A stretch of 58,067 bases of DNA from an uncultured bacterium (GCA_902767275.1 CACXGY010000031.1:1-58067); one strand, 5' to 3'. Counted from the first letter of the stretch, positions 1 through 10,050 are shown. Translations and numbers: made by a program. Notes: a model not told the origin generated them from the letters alone.

Positions 1-1431
1 CTTACACTTGCAAGAAATTATGCTCAAATTGCGTATGCATCTGCATTAGATAAAGATGTTAAATTAGAAGAATTTGATGATGTGTTAAGGTTGATGAATG
101 TTACAGCGCTTCAGAGAGAAAGCGGGCTTGATGATAATCTGTTCAATTCAAAATTAACTGAAAAAAATATTGATACGTTAAAAGAGGTGTATCTTGATGC
201 GAGTGAAAAAAATAATGTTGGGCTAAAAGTTAAAAGTTTTATTACTGAATTATTAGGCACTTATAAAGAGAGTCAGCCTGAATTGTCTGACAAAATAACC
301 GACACATTAAACTACCTTTATGAAAATACAAAACATCAAGATTTAAAAGATAATATTAAGGCACTAAATGATGAACAAACAGTTGACTATTGTTTAGATA
401 AACTTAGCAAAAATGAAGATTATGAATATTTTCTTGATCAAGTCATGATTAAATCTGATAGAAAAGATTCCAGAGTAAATGAACTTGTTAGCGGTTTGTT
501 AAAAAATGAAGATACCCCAAATAATATAAAAAGAAGGGCAATTTTAGGTGCAGGTAAATTCAGAAGTGATGAGAATTTTAAAATAATTAAACAAATTGCA
601 CTAAATATAAATGAACCTGATATTCGAAAACGTGAATTTGCCATCCAATCTTGTGCACTCTACCTAAAAGATAAACCTGATGAAGTTACCGAAATTATGT
701 CAACTGTCTCTAAAGAGGATTCTATTTTTACACCTTTAGGAAGAATTTTGTCTGATAAAATAAAAGGTAATTACTACGGACAGGTTGACAGAGAACTTAA
801 TTATGCATCATTAGGTCCAAATAGAACAAAAGATTTTAAATACCATTTTAAAAAGTTTTATGTATCTGACGATAATTTATCTCAAAGAAAGATAAATTCT
901 TTACATGAAAACACAATGCCATTCACTAATTATCTAAATAAATTATCTCGTGGTAAAAAATATTTAATTATACGAAGCGATGACACAATCACAAGGCATA
1001 TTCCTGATTATATAGGACAACGATATATTATGCCACATGCAATGCTAAATGCAGGACCGTTTTTTGATTCTTATGACGGGTTAAATACTCCTGAATACAG
1101 TATAATGAGTGCTAAAAGGGTAGCTGATAATTTACATCAAAATCAAATTGCACACGAAACCGGTCACACAATTCATGACATGTTGAGTGAGGAAAATTGT
1201 GAGATTATTGACAATTTATATGCAAAAGCACAAAAAGAAGGCAGGATAATGGATTATTATGCCGATGCAAATTCTCATGAATATTTTGCGCAAGGTTGTG
1301 ATGCTTTTGCTTCTCATTACAAACCTCATAAATTATTATTAAGAGATAATCCTTTGGGACATACAATATATGAATTGATAGACAAAGATCCAGAATTGTA
1401 TAAATTTATAAAAAAAGTTTTGAAAAAATAA
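1..1431 (+). CDS. HEAT-repeat zinc metallopeptidase, ATLF-like (5' partial)
   Basis: The frame is open from base 1, so the N-terminus lies outside the window; the GTG at 82 is an internal codon, not a convincing start. The N-terminal two thirds is helical, with short paired-helix repeats of HEAT type around nucleotides 480-720. The C-terminal part carries a gluzincin motif HETGH (His codons 1153 and 1165, Glu codon 1156). A downstream HEYFAQG segment (1276-1296) offers the third-ligand Glu, as in the anthrax lethal factor-like (ATLF, M34-related) fold. It is therefore probably a zinc endopeptidase with a protein-binding helical scaffold. No substrate can be named. It is followed by 29 bp and the convergent nagA-like gene. 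Confidence 0.7.
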   Translation, partial: LTLARNYAQIAYASALDKDVKLEEFDDVLRLMNVTALQRESGLDDNLFNSKLTEKNIDTLKEVYLDASEKNNVGLKVKSFITELLGTYKESQPELSDKITDTLNYLYENTKHQDLKDNIKALNDEQTVDYCLDKLSKNEDYEYFLDQVMIKSDRKDSRVNELVSGLLKNEDTPNNIKRRAILGAGKFRSDENFKIIKQIALNINEPDIRKREFAIQSCALYLKDKPDEVTEIMSTVSKEDSIFTPLGRILSDKIKGNYYGQVDRELNYASLGPNRTKDFKYHFKKFYVSDDNLSQRKINSLHENTMPFTNYLNKLSRGKKYLIIRSDDTITRHIPDYIGQRYIMPHAMLNAGPFFDSYDGLNTPEYSIMSAKRVADNLHQNQIAHETGHTIHDMLSEENCEIIDNLYAKAQKEGRIMDYYADANSHEYFAQGCDAFASHYKPHKLLLRDNPLGHTIYELIDKDPELYKFIKKVLKK

Positions 1432-1460
1432 CGTAAAATTTATACTATGTTTTATTAGGG

Positions 1461-2375
1461 TTACAATTTGAATGGTGTGGTTATTGAAATAATATTGAAA
1501 TCATCATCCCATTCAACGTCGCCCAAATATCCAATATTATGGTAGTTATACACATTATCTATAAATTGAGTATCAAACAGACCTTTGTTATTTAGTATCT
1601 TAATTATTGCAGGAACCAGTGTTGTGCTTCCTGCAATTGTCCCTTCCTTTGATGTTGCTTTTTGCCCGTCATAATATATTTTTTCATCGGCAAATACCGT
1701 TTCTTTTAAATCACTATATGTTATAGGTAGTGCATCACTTATAAGAATAATTTTATCTTTTGGTTTTGTTTTAAAAGTTAAATTCAAAATATCGTCAGAC
1801 AAGTGAACTCCATCAGCAATGATTTCTGTGTATATATCATCATTTATGAGGGCAGACAGTGCAGTTGAAGGCTCTCTGTGAGTTATCCCTTTCATAGCGT
1901 TAAAAAGGTGTGTAACACCGTCACACTTTGATAAATCTGAACCGACACAGTGACCGGCCTGTACTTTTATTCCTTTTTCTTTTAAGTAGTCAATTAAATC
2001 AACGTCTAATTCAGGTGCTAAGGTTACAATTTTTATAAAATCATCTTCAATTTTTTGAAAGTTTTTTATTGTTAATTTCTGAAAATGTTTCTCATTGTGA
2101 ATACCTTTTTTTTCAGGATTTATAAAATTACCTTCCAGATGTATTCCGAGAATTTTTGCACAATTAAATGTCAAATTCTCTGCGGCTTCTTTTATTACAT
2201 TAATTTGACGTTTTAAATTAGCAGGACTATCAGTTACAAGAGTCGGGAAAAACCCTCCAATGCCGAGGTCCAATAATTTTCTTGCGACTAATAAAATGTC
2301 TTCAACCTTCGCTTTATTAAAATCTACTCCGAATGCACCGTGCAGATGTTGTTCTATTAAAAGTTTTGTTTTCAA
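1461..2375 (-). CDS. nagA: N-acetylglucosamine-6-phosphate deacetylase-like protein, short form
   Basis: This is an amidohydrolase of the NagA family, which removes acetate from GlcNAc-6-phosphate in amino-sugar and wall recycling. Visible motifs are QHLHG at the extreme N-terminus (metal His pair), GIHLEGNF (metal Glu), AGH, THLFNAM, DGVH and SDA (catalytic Asp). At 304 residues it is well short of the usual roughly 380, because the N-terminal beta-sandwich half-domain is absent: the protein begins directly at the first metal motif. The start is TTG at 2375 with an AGG about 8 nt upstream. It lies 8 nt downstream of murE and is probably cotranscribed with murE and ftsI, which fits wall-sugar salvage. 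The core motifs are intact, so activity is plausible. Confidence 0.82.
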   Translation of the reverse strand: MKTKLLIEQHLHGAFGVDFNKAKVEDILLVARKLLDLGIGGFFPTLVTDSPANLKRQINVIKEAAENLTFNCAKILGIHLEGNFINPEKKGIHNEKHFQKLTIKNFQKIEDDFIKIVTLAPELDVDLIDYLKEKGIKVQAGHCVGSDLSKCDGVTHLFNAMKGITHREPSTALSALINDDIYTEIIADGVHLSDDILNLTFKTKPKDKIILISDALPITYSDLKETVFADEKIYYDGQKATSKEGTIAGSTTLVPAIIKILNNKGLFDTQFIDNVYNYHNIGYLGDVEWDDDFNIISITTPFKL

Positions 2376-2383
2376 TTTTATAC

Positions 2384-3850
2384 CTATACTGTAACTATAT
2401 TAAATACTTTTCTTGCTTCTTCTCTATCGTCAAAGTGTATTGTTTTGTCATTTAATATTTGATAATCTTCATGACCTTTTCCTGCAATGACAACTACATC
2501 ATTTTCTTTTGAAATTTCTTTGATATATTCAATCGCTTTCCCTCTGTCTGCTTCAACAATGACGTCGTTAACAGATTTGAATCCTGCCAGTATGTCAGTA
2601 ATGATTTGTTGAGGGTCTTCGCTTCTCGGGTTATCACTTGTAACGATTACTTTATCAGATAATTCTTCTGCTATTGCCCCCATCTTAGGTCGTTTGGTAG
2701 CATCTCTATCTCCGCCGCAACCAAATACACAAATTAATTTTGAATCATTAGGTGTAATTTCTCTTGCGGCTTTTAATACGTTTTCAAGTCCGTCAGGAGT
2801 GTGTGCATAGTCGACAATTACCAAAGGATGATGAACTACAATTTCAAATCTTCCGGCAACTCCTTTTAGCGGTTCTAAAATCTTTATTGATTTTTCGAGA
2901 TCAAGACCGTATGCGTAAGCAACGGTTAATGCCGCAAGTACATTGTATACGCTAAACATTCCGTTCATTGATAAATTGATATGGTATTTTCCTCTTGGAG
3001 TAATACAATCGAAACTTGCACCTTTTGGAGAGAAGGTTATATTTTCTCCTTTAATATCAGCATCTGTTTTAATACCGTATGTGTAGAGTTTTACACCATT
3101 GTTTAAAACAGAGATGAATTTATCCGCCCATTTATCATCTTTATTTATAACTGCTATATCGTTCTCTTTTAATCTTTTAAACAAAAGTGCTTTTGCATCA
3201 AAATATCTGTCCATTGTAACGTGATAATCAAGGTGGTCTTGAGTTAGGTTAGTGAAAACTCCGCAATTATATTGACATCCGCCGACTCTATTTTGAACAA
3301 GTGCGTGTGAACTTACCTCCATAGAAACATAGTTGATTTTTGCATCATCTTTAATCAGAGTAAGAGTTCTTTGCAATTCAGGTGCCTGTGGGGTTGTATG
3401 TTTTGCTTCTTTATATTCTCCGTCGGAGGATAATTTATAACCTAAAGTTCCTATTAAAGCACAAGGTTTATGATTCGCTTCAATTATTCTTTGTATTAAA
3501 TGAGTGACAGTTGTTTTTCCGTTTGTGCCGGTTACACCGATTAGGTTAATATCTTTAGATGGAGAATTGTAAAAACTGTCAGCCAAAGGAGCAATAGATT
3601 GTTCTGTTGATGCGACAATAATTTGCGGAACATTTATATCTAGTTTGGTTTCTGCCATTATTGCAATTGCACCATTATCAACTGCCATTTGAGCAAAATT
3701 ATGTCCGTCAACATGTTCTCCTCTAAGGCAAACAAAAATATCTCCGTTTTTTGTTGTTTTTGAATTGTATGAAATTCCTGTTATATCAATATCATTATAG
3801 TTATATTTTTCTTTTACATTTACATTTTTAATTAATTCACTTAATTTCAT
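2384..3850 (-). CDS. murE: UDP-N-acetylmuramoyl-tripeptide synthase (MurE)
   Basis: MurE is a cytoplasmic ATP-dependent ligase that adds the third amino acid to UDP-MurNAc-L-Ala-D-Glu in peptidoglycan synthesis. At 488 residues it has normal length. It shows the Mur ligase ATP site GVTGTNGKTT (near residue 110), the central HTTPQAPE segment, and the C-terminal DNPRSEDP motif (residues 406-413). The DNPR form is typical of enzymes specific for meso-diaminopimelate, so a DAP-type wall is inferred. GKGHEDYQ follows near the C-terminus. The ATG at 3850 lies 33 nt downstream of the ftsI stop, in the classical division and cell-wall order. Confidence 0.95.
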   Translation of the reverse strand: MKLSELIKNVNVKEKYNYNDIDITGISYNSKTTKNGDIFVCLRGEHVDGHNFAQMAVDNGAIAIMAETKLDINVPQIIVASTEQSIAPLADSFYNSPSKDINLIGVTGTNGKTTVTHLIQRIIEANHKPCALIGTLGYKLSSDGEYKEAKHTTPQAPELQRTLTLIKDDAKINYVSMEVSSHALVQNRVGGCQYNCGVFTNLTQDHLDYHVTMDRYFDAKALLFKRLKENDIAVINKDDKWADKFISVLNNGVKLYTYGIKTDADIKGENITFSPKGASFDCITPRGKYHINLSMNGMFSVYNVLAALTVAYAYGLDLEKSIKILEPLKGVAGRFEIVVHHPLVIVDYAHTPDGLENVLKAAREITPNDSKLICVFGCGGDRDATKRPKMGAIAEELSDKVIVTSDNPRSEDPQQIITDILAGFKSVNDVIVEADRGKAIEYIKEISKENDVVVIAGKGHEDYQILNDKTIHFDDREEARKVFNIVTV

Positions 3851-3883
3851 TGTTTTATCCTCATTTAATTTGTAATAAACTTT

Positions 3884-5629
3884 TTAAGAATGTTTGTCAG
3901 GTATCAAATTTAAAATACTGGCAATTTGTGTTGCAACAGAGTGGAATATCGGAGCGGCAACCGTGCTGCCCCAAACTTCTCCTCCTTGTGCAGAGTCGAC
4001 AACCACATAGATTAGTACTTGCGGATTTGTTGCAGGTAAAAAACCTATAGAAGACGTATAGTAATTCCCTGTGTATCCGAGTCCGTCTTCTCTTGGTTTC
4101 TTTGATGTACCTGTTTTTGCGGCAACATAGTAATCATTCATTTTAAGCGGAGATTTCCCTATTTCAATACTCTGTCTTAATAAATCTGTTATTGTTTTAG
4201 CCTGTTCTTCCGGCATAACTCTGACAAAATGAATTTTCTTTTCAAAATCTTCTTGAGAATATTTTATAACGTGCGGAGTTACTCTGACTCCGTTATTTGC
4301 AATTGCTGATACAGCAGAAACCATTTGTATTGCAGTTACAGATGCCCCGTATCCGTAACTCATTGCTGCTTTATCTGCTTTATTCCAACTGCTCGGTCTG
4401 TTCAATAAACCGACTGATTCTCCAGGTAAATCTATTCCTGTTTTTGCTCCAAACCCGAATTTTTTAAGGATATGATAATATTCTCCTGCGGTCATCATCA
4501 TAGCAATTTTTACAGAAGCACAGTTACTTGAGTGTTCAAATAACTTGACAAGTGAAATATTTCCGGGTGCACCTTTTTGTTTGTAATCGTGGTTAACAAT
4601 TTCCCATCTGTCAATTTTCATTCTTCCCGGGTCATAAATAACTGAGTTTTTGTTTATTTTCCCAAGAGCAAGAGCCGTTGAAATAGTTATGATTTTGAAT
4701 GTAGAACCGGGAGGGAAAATATCTGTCAATGTCCAATTCTTCATTTGAATCATTGATGCATTTTTGTAATTATTCGGATTATAAAACGGGTATACGGCAT
4801 ACGCAAGAATTTCGCCGTTTTTTGGATTCATAACAATGATTGCCCCACGTTTTGCGTGGTGTTTTCCTATTGCTTTATATAATTCTCTTTCACATATATG
4901 TTGAATTGCCGTATCAATTGTGAGAGTGACATCTTCTCCTTTTGTAGGTTCAACTACCGCAAGCGGATCGGTTGAGAAGTTATAGATAACATTCCCCGCA
5001 GGAGTTTTTTCAACAGATTTTTGAGGAGGAGTTCGTTCAAGGATATCTTTTGCAGTATACTCAACACCGGCAGAGATACCTTCCCCGTTTGAACCCGCAT
5101 CATTGTTATAGTATCCGAGAACGTGCGATGCTAAACATTCTTGCGGATAAACACGAGTTGTTTTTTTATCCATTGGGATTTCCATTAAATTAAGTTTAGC
5201 AATTGAATCGTGCTGCTCTCTTGTTATTCCTTTTTTTAGTAATATTACATTTGCACTTGGCTGTTGTAATTTTTTAAGCAGCACAGCGGGTTGAATATTG
5301 AGAATAGGAGCAAGCATTGTTGCTAATTCTTCTTTTGTATGTACTTTATCATTAAAGTCTTGAGGCCTGGCATATACGTCATAGTACACAGTATCTGTGG
5401 CGAGTTTTATTCCGTTTCGGTCAAATATATCTCCTCTCATTACAATATTACTGTGTTGATATTGACGTTTAGCCTTTGCTCTGTAATGTCTTAAATCAAA
5501 AACTTGAATAAAAAATAAATAGCAAATCAAACATATTCCAAATATTGCCATGAATATTTGAATATGCCCCATTCTCCTATTGCAAGTTTTTACTTGTCTT
5601 TCTTTTTTTGTATAAATATCATCCCTCAC
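3884..5629 (-). CDS. ftsI: Penicillin-binding protein 2 / FtsI-type transpeptidase
   Basis: This is a class B penicillin-binding protein that cross-links septal or elongation peptidoglycan on the periplasmic side. It has a basic N-terminal tail, one transmembrane segment, a dimerisation domain and a C-terminal transpeptidase domain. The active-site motifs are present: SxxK as GSTFK, SxN as SSN, and KTG as AAKTGTS. No C-terminal PASTA domain is seen. The start is uncertain. The frame is open to a TTG at 5677 without a ribosome site; GTG at 5629 or ATG at 5572 are alternatives, and all keep the membrane anchor. Its position just upstream of murE supports FtsI over a PBP2/MrdA role. Confidence 0.9.
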   Translation of the reverse strand: MRDDIYTKKERQVKTCNRRMGHIQIFMAIFGICLICYLFFIQVFDLRHYRAKAKRQYQHSNIVMRGDIFDRNGIKLATDTVYYDVYARPQDFNDKVHTKEELATMLAPILNIQPAVLLKKLQQPSANVILLKKGITREQHDSIAKLNLMEIPMDKKTTRVYPQECLASHVLGYYNNDAGSNGEGISAGVEYTAKDILERTPPQKSVEKTPAGNVIYNFSTDPLAVVEPTKGEDVTLTIDTAIQHICERELYKAIGKHHAKRGAIIVMNPKNGEILAYAVYPFYNPNNYKNASMIQMKNWTLTDIFPPGSTFKIITISTALALGKINKNSVIYDPGRMKIDRWEIVNHDYKQKGAPGNISLVKLFEHSSNCASVKIAMMMTAGEYYHILKKFGFGAKTGIDLPGESVGLLNRPSSWNKADKAAMSYGYGASVTAIQMVSAVSAIANNGVRVTPHVIKYSQEDFEKKIHFVRVMPEEQAKTITDLLRQSIEIGKSPLKMNDYYVAAKTGTSKKPREDGLGYTGNYYTSSIGFLPATNPQVLIYVVVDSAQGGEVWGSTVAAPIFHSVATQIASILNLIPDKHS

Positions 5630-5966
5630 AATATTAATTTTATCACAATCAATTATTAAAAGACATTTTTGAAACAATTTTTATTATTAATTCAGATTAA
5701 TATTAGTTATATTATTAATAATTTTTCTATAAATATATATATATTTTTTTTCAAGTGTAACAATTTACAAAAATTTATAAAGCATGTTATAAAATCAATA
5801 TTTTTTGTGATATTATGTACCTGTAGTATGCGTGAATTTTGGGTTTTCGTGTGTGTTAACAATTGTAAATTTTTGCTTAAAATAATAGCAAAAATGGGAG
5901 TGTTACAGTCTTTATATTAATGTAAGTTAAGTCGTTAGACGTCATGGCAGTCGGAGTTAAGTATAT
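5630..5966. other. Divergent intergenic region between ftsI and the 364-aa membrane protein
   Basis: This AT-rich spacer separates divergent genes and should hold promoters for both. A small hairpin with arms at 5870-5877 and 5887-5894 (TTTTTGCT/AGCAAAAA) is present. A GGAG sits about 10 nt before the ATG at 5967. I see no convincing gene, and no promoter with both boxes at standard spacing. Confidence 0.4.
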
Positions 5967-7061
5967 ATGGCAATTAGTGTTACAAATCAAACAAATATAG
6001 TTACAACACCTGTTAGTAACAATAAAAATATCACTAATGCAGATTTAAAAGAAGAAGTTACGCTTAAGCCAAATACGTTAAAAAATCGAGTAATGTCCGC
6101 TTATCAAAAAACTACGAGTGCATTTACAGAATATCCGGCAAAAGGTTTAAAAGGAAGTAAGAAGTCTAATTTTTATGAATTTTTATCAATGGGAATTGTC
6201 CCTTATCTGGTTGGTAGTGCAACATTGATGGCTGCCTTCAACGGGGTAAGTAAATTGTTTGATAATCCTGCAACTAAGACAGCAAAATCTTTAGGAAATA
6301 AAATGGCGCTTGGTGTTGTTTTCTATGGCATTGCAAAGAGTCTTTCAAAAACTTTAATATCTACTCCTGTTAAGTTAGCAACAGGTATAGATACCGAAAT
6401 GGCTTATGAAAGACATATATATTCCGATCCTAAATTAGATTTAAAACATCCTATTCACGAATATGAACAACATAAAGTTATGGAAAGCCACGATTTCCCT
6501 AGATATGATATGATGTATGGCGAAAAAGTTGGAAAACCTCATAACTATTTATTCGATAAAATTGCTAAAAAGAACGGTTTAGGAGAAAATTTACCTTCTT
6601 CCGATACAGATGTTAAACCTATTATAAAAGATGTTATTTCTCGTTCTAATACGGCAAAAAGTATTTCATCATATTTATGGGCAGCCGTAGGAGTTGTATT
6701 AGCAGTTCAAACTCCTTGGAATCATTTCTTTAAATCTGCATCAAAATCAAGTTGGAAGAAATTTACTCCTTCAGCAGATACAAATATGGCAGGTAAAATA
6801 GTTGGAAAAGTTGTAAATACTGCAAGTAATATCGGTAGAATTGCAGGAAGTTTCGGCAGAAGTTTAGTTGATGCTTCCAAAGAATTATATAAAGGACCGG
6901 CAGGTGCAAGCGGACTTGAAAAACATGCAGGCAAAGCCTTAATCGGTATAGCAGCATTGAGTTCAATATTAGGTGCTTTGAATACTATTCATGGTGCAAA
7001 AACTGCAGTCGGTCAAAATAAAAATGTTTTTGATAGAAAAGGAAAAGTTACGGTACAGTAG
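5967..7061 (+). CDS. Uncharacterised multi-pass membrane protein (364 aa)
   Basis: I do not recognise this family. The N-terminal 60 residues are polar. Hydrophobic segments follow near residues 75-95 and 110-135, then a polar loop of about 80 residues rich in His, Asp and Tyr, a hydrophobic segment near 230-250 (containing LWAAVGVVLAV) and a last one near 330-350. No signal peptide is visible. The TM-TM-loop-TM pattern, and a loop ending in G-L-G...LP before the third segment, resemble the first 250 residues of the next gene. It is followed after 3 nt by the 985-aa gene, so the two are translationally close and probably work together. Confidence 0.75.
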   Translation: MAISVTNQTNIVTTPVSNNKNITNADLKEEVTLKPNTLKNRVMSAYQKTTSAFTEYPAKGLKGSKKSNFYEFLSMGIVPYLVGSATLMAAFNGVSKLFDNPATKTAKSLGNKMALGVVFYGIAKSLSKTLISTPVKLATGIDTEMAYERHIYSDPKLDLKHPIHEYEQHKVMESHDFPRYDMMYGEKVGKPHNYLFDKIAKKNGLGENLPSSDTDVKPIIKDVISRSNTAKSISSYLWAAVGVVLAVQTPWNHFFKSASKSSWKKFTPSADTNMAGKIVGKVVNTASNIGRIAGSFGRSLVDASKELYKGPAGASGLEKHAGKALIGIAALSSILGALNTIHGAKTAVGQNKNVFDRKGKVTVQ

Positions 7062-7064
7062 ATT

Positions 7065-10022
7065 ATGGGAAACAATTTGATTCACAATTATTTAAACAAC
7101 CCAAGAAATTTTGCTCAGGCTCAAACCCCAAGCAGAGCAAATGAAAAAGGTTATTTCGGAATGCCTTCTGTTAGTTCAACAATGGATTCATTTGATACGG
7201 AAACCGATAAGTTGATTAAACCTCTTGATGGTAAAGGATATTTGGTTAATGAAAATCCTTTATTGATGCCTAAAGAAACAATTAGAGATACCGTTTATAC
7301 TACAAAAGCATTAGTAGATGGTGTTAGAGGTAAAGCAAACGATCATCAATTGGGTAAATTAAATGATTTAGGATTAAAAATGAGTGGTGTTGCTATTGCT
7401 ACTTATTTAATGACCAGAAAAACCACTCCAAAAACTAAGGCAATGGAATTTATCGGATTTGGTGCATTCTTAGCATCAATGGCATTATGGCCAAAAATCG
7501 CTTTAGAAATTCCTGCAAGACTTATTCATGGTTTTAATTTCAGAAAACAATATGTTGATGAACAAGGTCGTAAAAAATTCGTAACACAAGATCCTAATTA
7601 TATTCCGTTTGATTTATACAAAGGTAACAAAAAAAGTGAAGATTTAGATGTAATCGGCGATAGATTAGGTATTAAACGTGATATTCCGAATAGACATGAA
7701 GCAGTAAAAGAACAAATGAGAAAAATCTCAGTACAAAATAATACATTATGGATGTTGACCGCAGGTGTTGCTACTCCATTGATGACAGCATTAGCATGTA
7801 ACCAAGCAGAAAAAGTTTTGACTCCTGCTTTGGAAAAAATGTCTAATAAAAAAGCAAATGCAAATATAGATAAAATTGATGCTTATTTGAACGGTTCAAT
7901 GAATGCACTAGATTCCGCAAAATACGAAGCAGATGTTTTAAAAATCGCAAGAGCAGACGGTAAGAAAGTTGCTACTCCTGTTGAAACGATGTTAGCAGGG
8001 ATGAAGGGCAGAATTGTTTCAAGTGAAGAAATCGGCAAATTAGCAGATACGCTTGCAAACGGTTTTGATTCTGAAATGAAAGATGCAGCAAAATCAGATA
8101 TCGTCGGTATAATCGGAGATTCTCGTTATATTGCAAACAATTCTTCCGCAGAAACATTAACTCAATCAATACATTCTGCAATTTCAGGAGTTGATTCTAA
8201 TTTGGCTAAAAAAGTTACTCCAGAAAAATTAAAAGGTGCTATCTCTGAAGGAATAGTCAGAGGAGCAGTTCGTGATTTGTTAACTGAAGTAGGTTTTGAA
8301 GTAATTGATGCTGACAGCAAATATAGCGGCTCACAAGTTTCTACTAACTTTAAGTGCAGAGAAGTTAATAATATAGATTTCTTCAGAGTTACAGAAGAAA
8401 CAAAAAATATGTCTCCTGTTGACAGATTGGCTCATAACATTAAATCTACTATTATGAAGGTTAATAACTCTAATCCGTCAGAAGATTTTGTTCCGGGTAT
8501 GTCTGATTTAGAAAGAAATAACAGAGAATTAAAATCTAAAATAGATGCAAGACTCAGTGCAAGAGCAGATGAAATTGCACACCAATTCTATGAAGGAAAT
8601 CTTGCAGTCGGTAACGGCAGAGAAAATTATGTAAGACAAGCCGTAGGCAAAGTATACAAATCAGAAGCACCAAGAGGTCCAAAGTTCGATAAATTGTTCG
8701 GAACTATTTCTGAAATTGTATCAAAAGAATCAGCAAATAACAGAGGTTTTGTAATCTCTGAAAGAGCATCTGAGGCAATAGCAAAAACTTCAAAAGCAGT
8801 CGCAAAATATAGTGCAATTGATGAAGTTGTTTCATCTGCAGCACACTTTAAAGTTGAAAAAGCAAATGAAACTCTTGTCGCAAATAACTGGGATGAAGTT
8901 TCTAAGTTGTTCGTAGAAGAATTAGGATTGTCTTCAAAAGATTTAACACACGCAAGTAAAGACAGAAATGCTTCAAAACAAATATTTGCACAAAAATTAG
9001 AAGCAGTTTGTTCTGATGATAGAGCATATAAAGAATTTATCGAAAAACTTGCTCGTAAGATGGTTCAACTTGATGAAAAAATGGATACTCCAAATGCAAA
9101 TTCTTCAGGAAGAATGATGAATAAAATCGAATCAGGCATAGTAAAGAATTGCGAAGAAGCCGGTAATGCATTCGGCGAATGCGGAATGTCTGAAATGAAA
9201 AAGAAAATGTTAGGAACTAAAAAAGGCGATTTAGGTATAAATGTCGGTTCTATAATGAATTCAAAAATTGAACGTTTACACTCAAGAATCGACGGTGTTC
9301 ACAGTTCTTATATGAGATTATTAGAAACTGCTGAATTCTTCCATAGAGCACACGGTTATAAAGAAGCAGTTCAGGCTGCAAACGGAGTTGTTACCCCTGA
9401 AATTGCTAAGAAATTTGGATTTACTCAAAACTCTGAAGTTAATGAACAAATAATTGAACAAGGCAAAAAATTATTAACAGATGCTCATACAAGTAAATTC
9501 TATAACAAAATGGGCTTGCATAATAATAAAGATTTCTTCAAAACTTTAATGTGGTCTGTATACAGACCAATCACAGATTGGAAAGGTACTTGGAACGAAG
9601 GTTGGAGTGAATCAACAGAAGATACAATCAGAATTCTTGATGATATCAAAGTTCAACACGGCGAAGAATTAGAAGCCCCAAGACGAGTATTTGACGGTGC
9701 TGAAAACAAATCTTTAGGTCAAAAACTCAAAGAACACATGAACCAAGTTTATAACAGTATGGGTTCTATCGAACGTAAGATTGTTGGTGGTGCTGAAAGA
9801 GTTAAGGCTGATGGCGGAGTTTCTATCTCTGATCAAAGAGCATGTAAGAGATTTGACTTACTCGGTAAAGCAACTTCTGATTTCTTCCACGATACAGTAA
9901 AACAAATGTACAATTCTAATAAATGGATGAAAACATTCGCTCCGATATTAGCAGGTACATTCGCTCTTACAGTTGCTGCACAATTCTTCTTCGGAAAAAA
10001 AGATGATGATATTAAAGCATAA
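7065..10022 (+). CDS. Uncharacterised large membrane-anchored protein (985 aa)
   Basis: No known domain is recognised. A polar N-terminus (about 100 residues) is followed by hydrophobic segments near residues 105-120, 125-145 and 225-245. Then comes a very long, charged, mainly helical region rich in Ala, Lys and Glu (about 260-950), and a final hydrophobic segment close to the C-terminus (APILAGTFALTVAAQ) with a charged KKDDD tail. The architecture suggests a big soluble domain tethered at both ends. It sits in one operon with the upstream 364-aa membrane protein and the downstream GH13-like gene (28 nt gap, with AGGTG before the next start). The ORF is long, uninterrupted and uses codons like its neighbours, so it is clearly real. 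Confidence 0.8.
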   Translation: MGNNLIHNYLNNPRNFAQAQTPSRANEKGYFGMPSVSSTMDSFDTETDKLIKPLDGKGYLVNENPLLMPKETIRDTVYTTKALVDGVRGKANDHQLGKLNDLGLKMSGVAIATYLMTRKTTPKTKAMEFIGFGAFLASMALWPKIALEIPARLIHGFNFRKQYVDEQGRKKFVTQDPNYIPFDLYKGNKKSEDLDVIGDRLGIKRDIPNRHEAVKEQMRKISVQNNTLWMLTAGVATPLMTALACNQAEKVLTPALEKMSNKKANANIDKIDAYLNGSMNALDSAKYEADVLKIARADGKKVATPVETMLAGMKGRIVSSEEIGKLADTLANGFDSEMKDAAKSDIVGIIGDSRYIANNSSAETLTQSIHSAISGVDSNLAKKVTPEKLKGAISEGIVRGAVRDLLTEVGFEVIDADSKYSGSQVSTNFKCREVNNIDFFRVTEETKNMSPVDRLAHNIKSTIMKVNNSNPSEDFVPGMSDLERNNRELKSKIDARLSARADEIAHQFYEGNLAVGNGRENYVRQAVGKVYKSEAPRGPKFDKLFGTISEIVSKESANNRGFVISERASEAIAKTSKAVAKYSAIDEVVSSAAHFKVEKANETLVANNWDEVSKLFVEELGLSSKDLTHASKDRNASKQIFAQKLEAVCSDDRAYKEFIEKLARKMVQLDEKMDTPNANSSGRMMNKIESGIVKNCEEAGNAFGECGMSEMKKKMLGTKKGDLGINVGSIMNSKIERLHSRIDGVHSSYMRLLETAEFFHRAHGYKEAVQAANGVVTPEIAKKFGFTQNSEVNEQIIEQGKKLLTDAHTSKFYNKMGLHNNKDFFKTLMWSVYRPITDWKGTWNEGWSESTEDTIRILDDIKVQHGEELEAPRRVFDGAENKSLGQKLKEHMNQVYNSMGSIERKIVGGAERVKADGGVSISDQRACKRFDLLGKATSDFFHDTVKQMYNSNKWMKTFAPILAGTFALTVAAQFFFGKKDDDIKA

Positions 10023-10050
10023 TGTTATATAATATAAATAGGTGAAATAA

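Noticed and set aside
5669-5920. Plus-strand 83-codon open frame in the ftsI upstream region
   Set aside because: It has Phe/Ile/Asn-rich AT-driven composition, no start signal, and overlaps the divergent promoter region.
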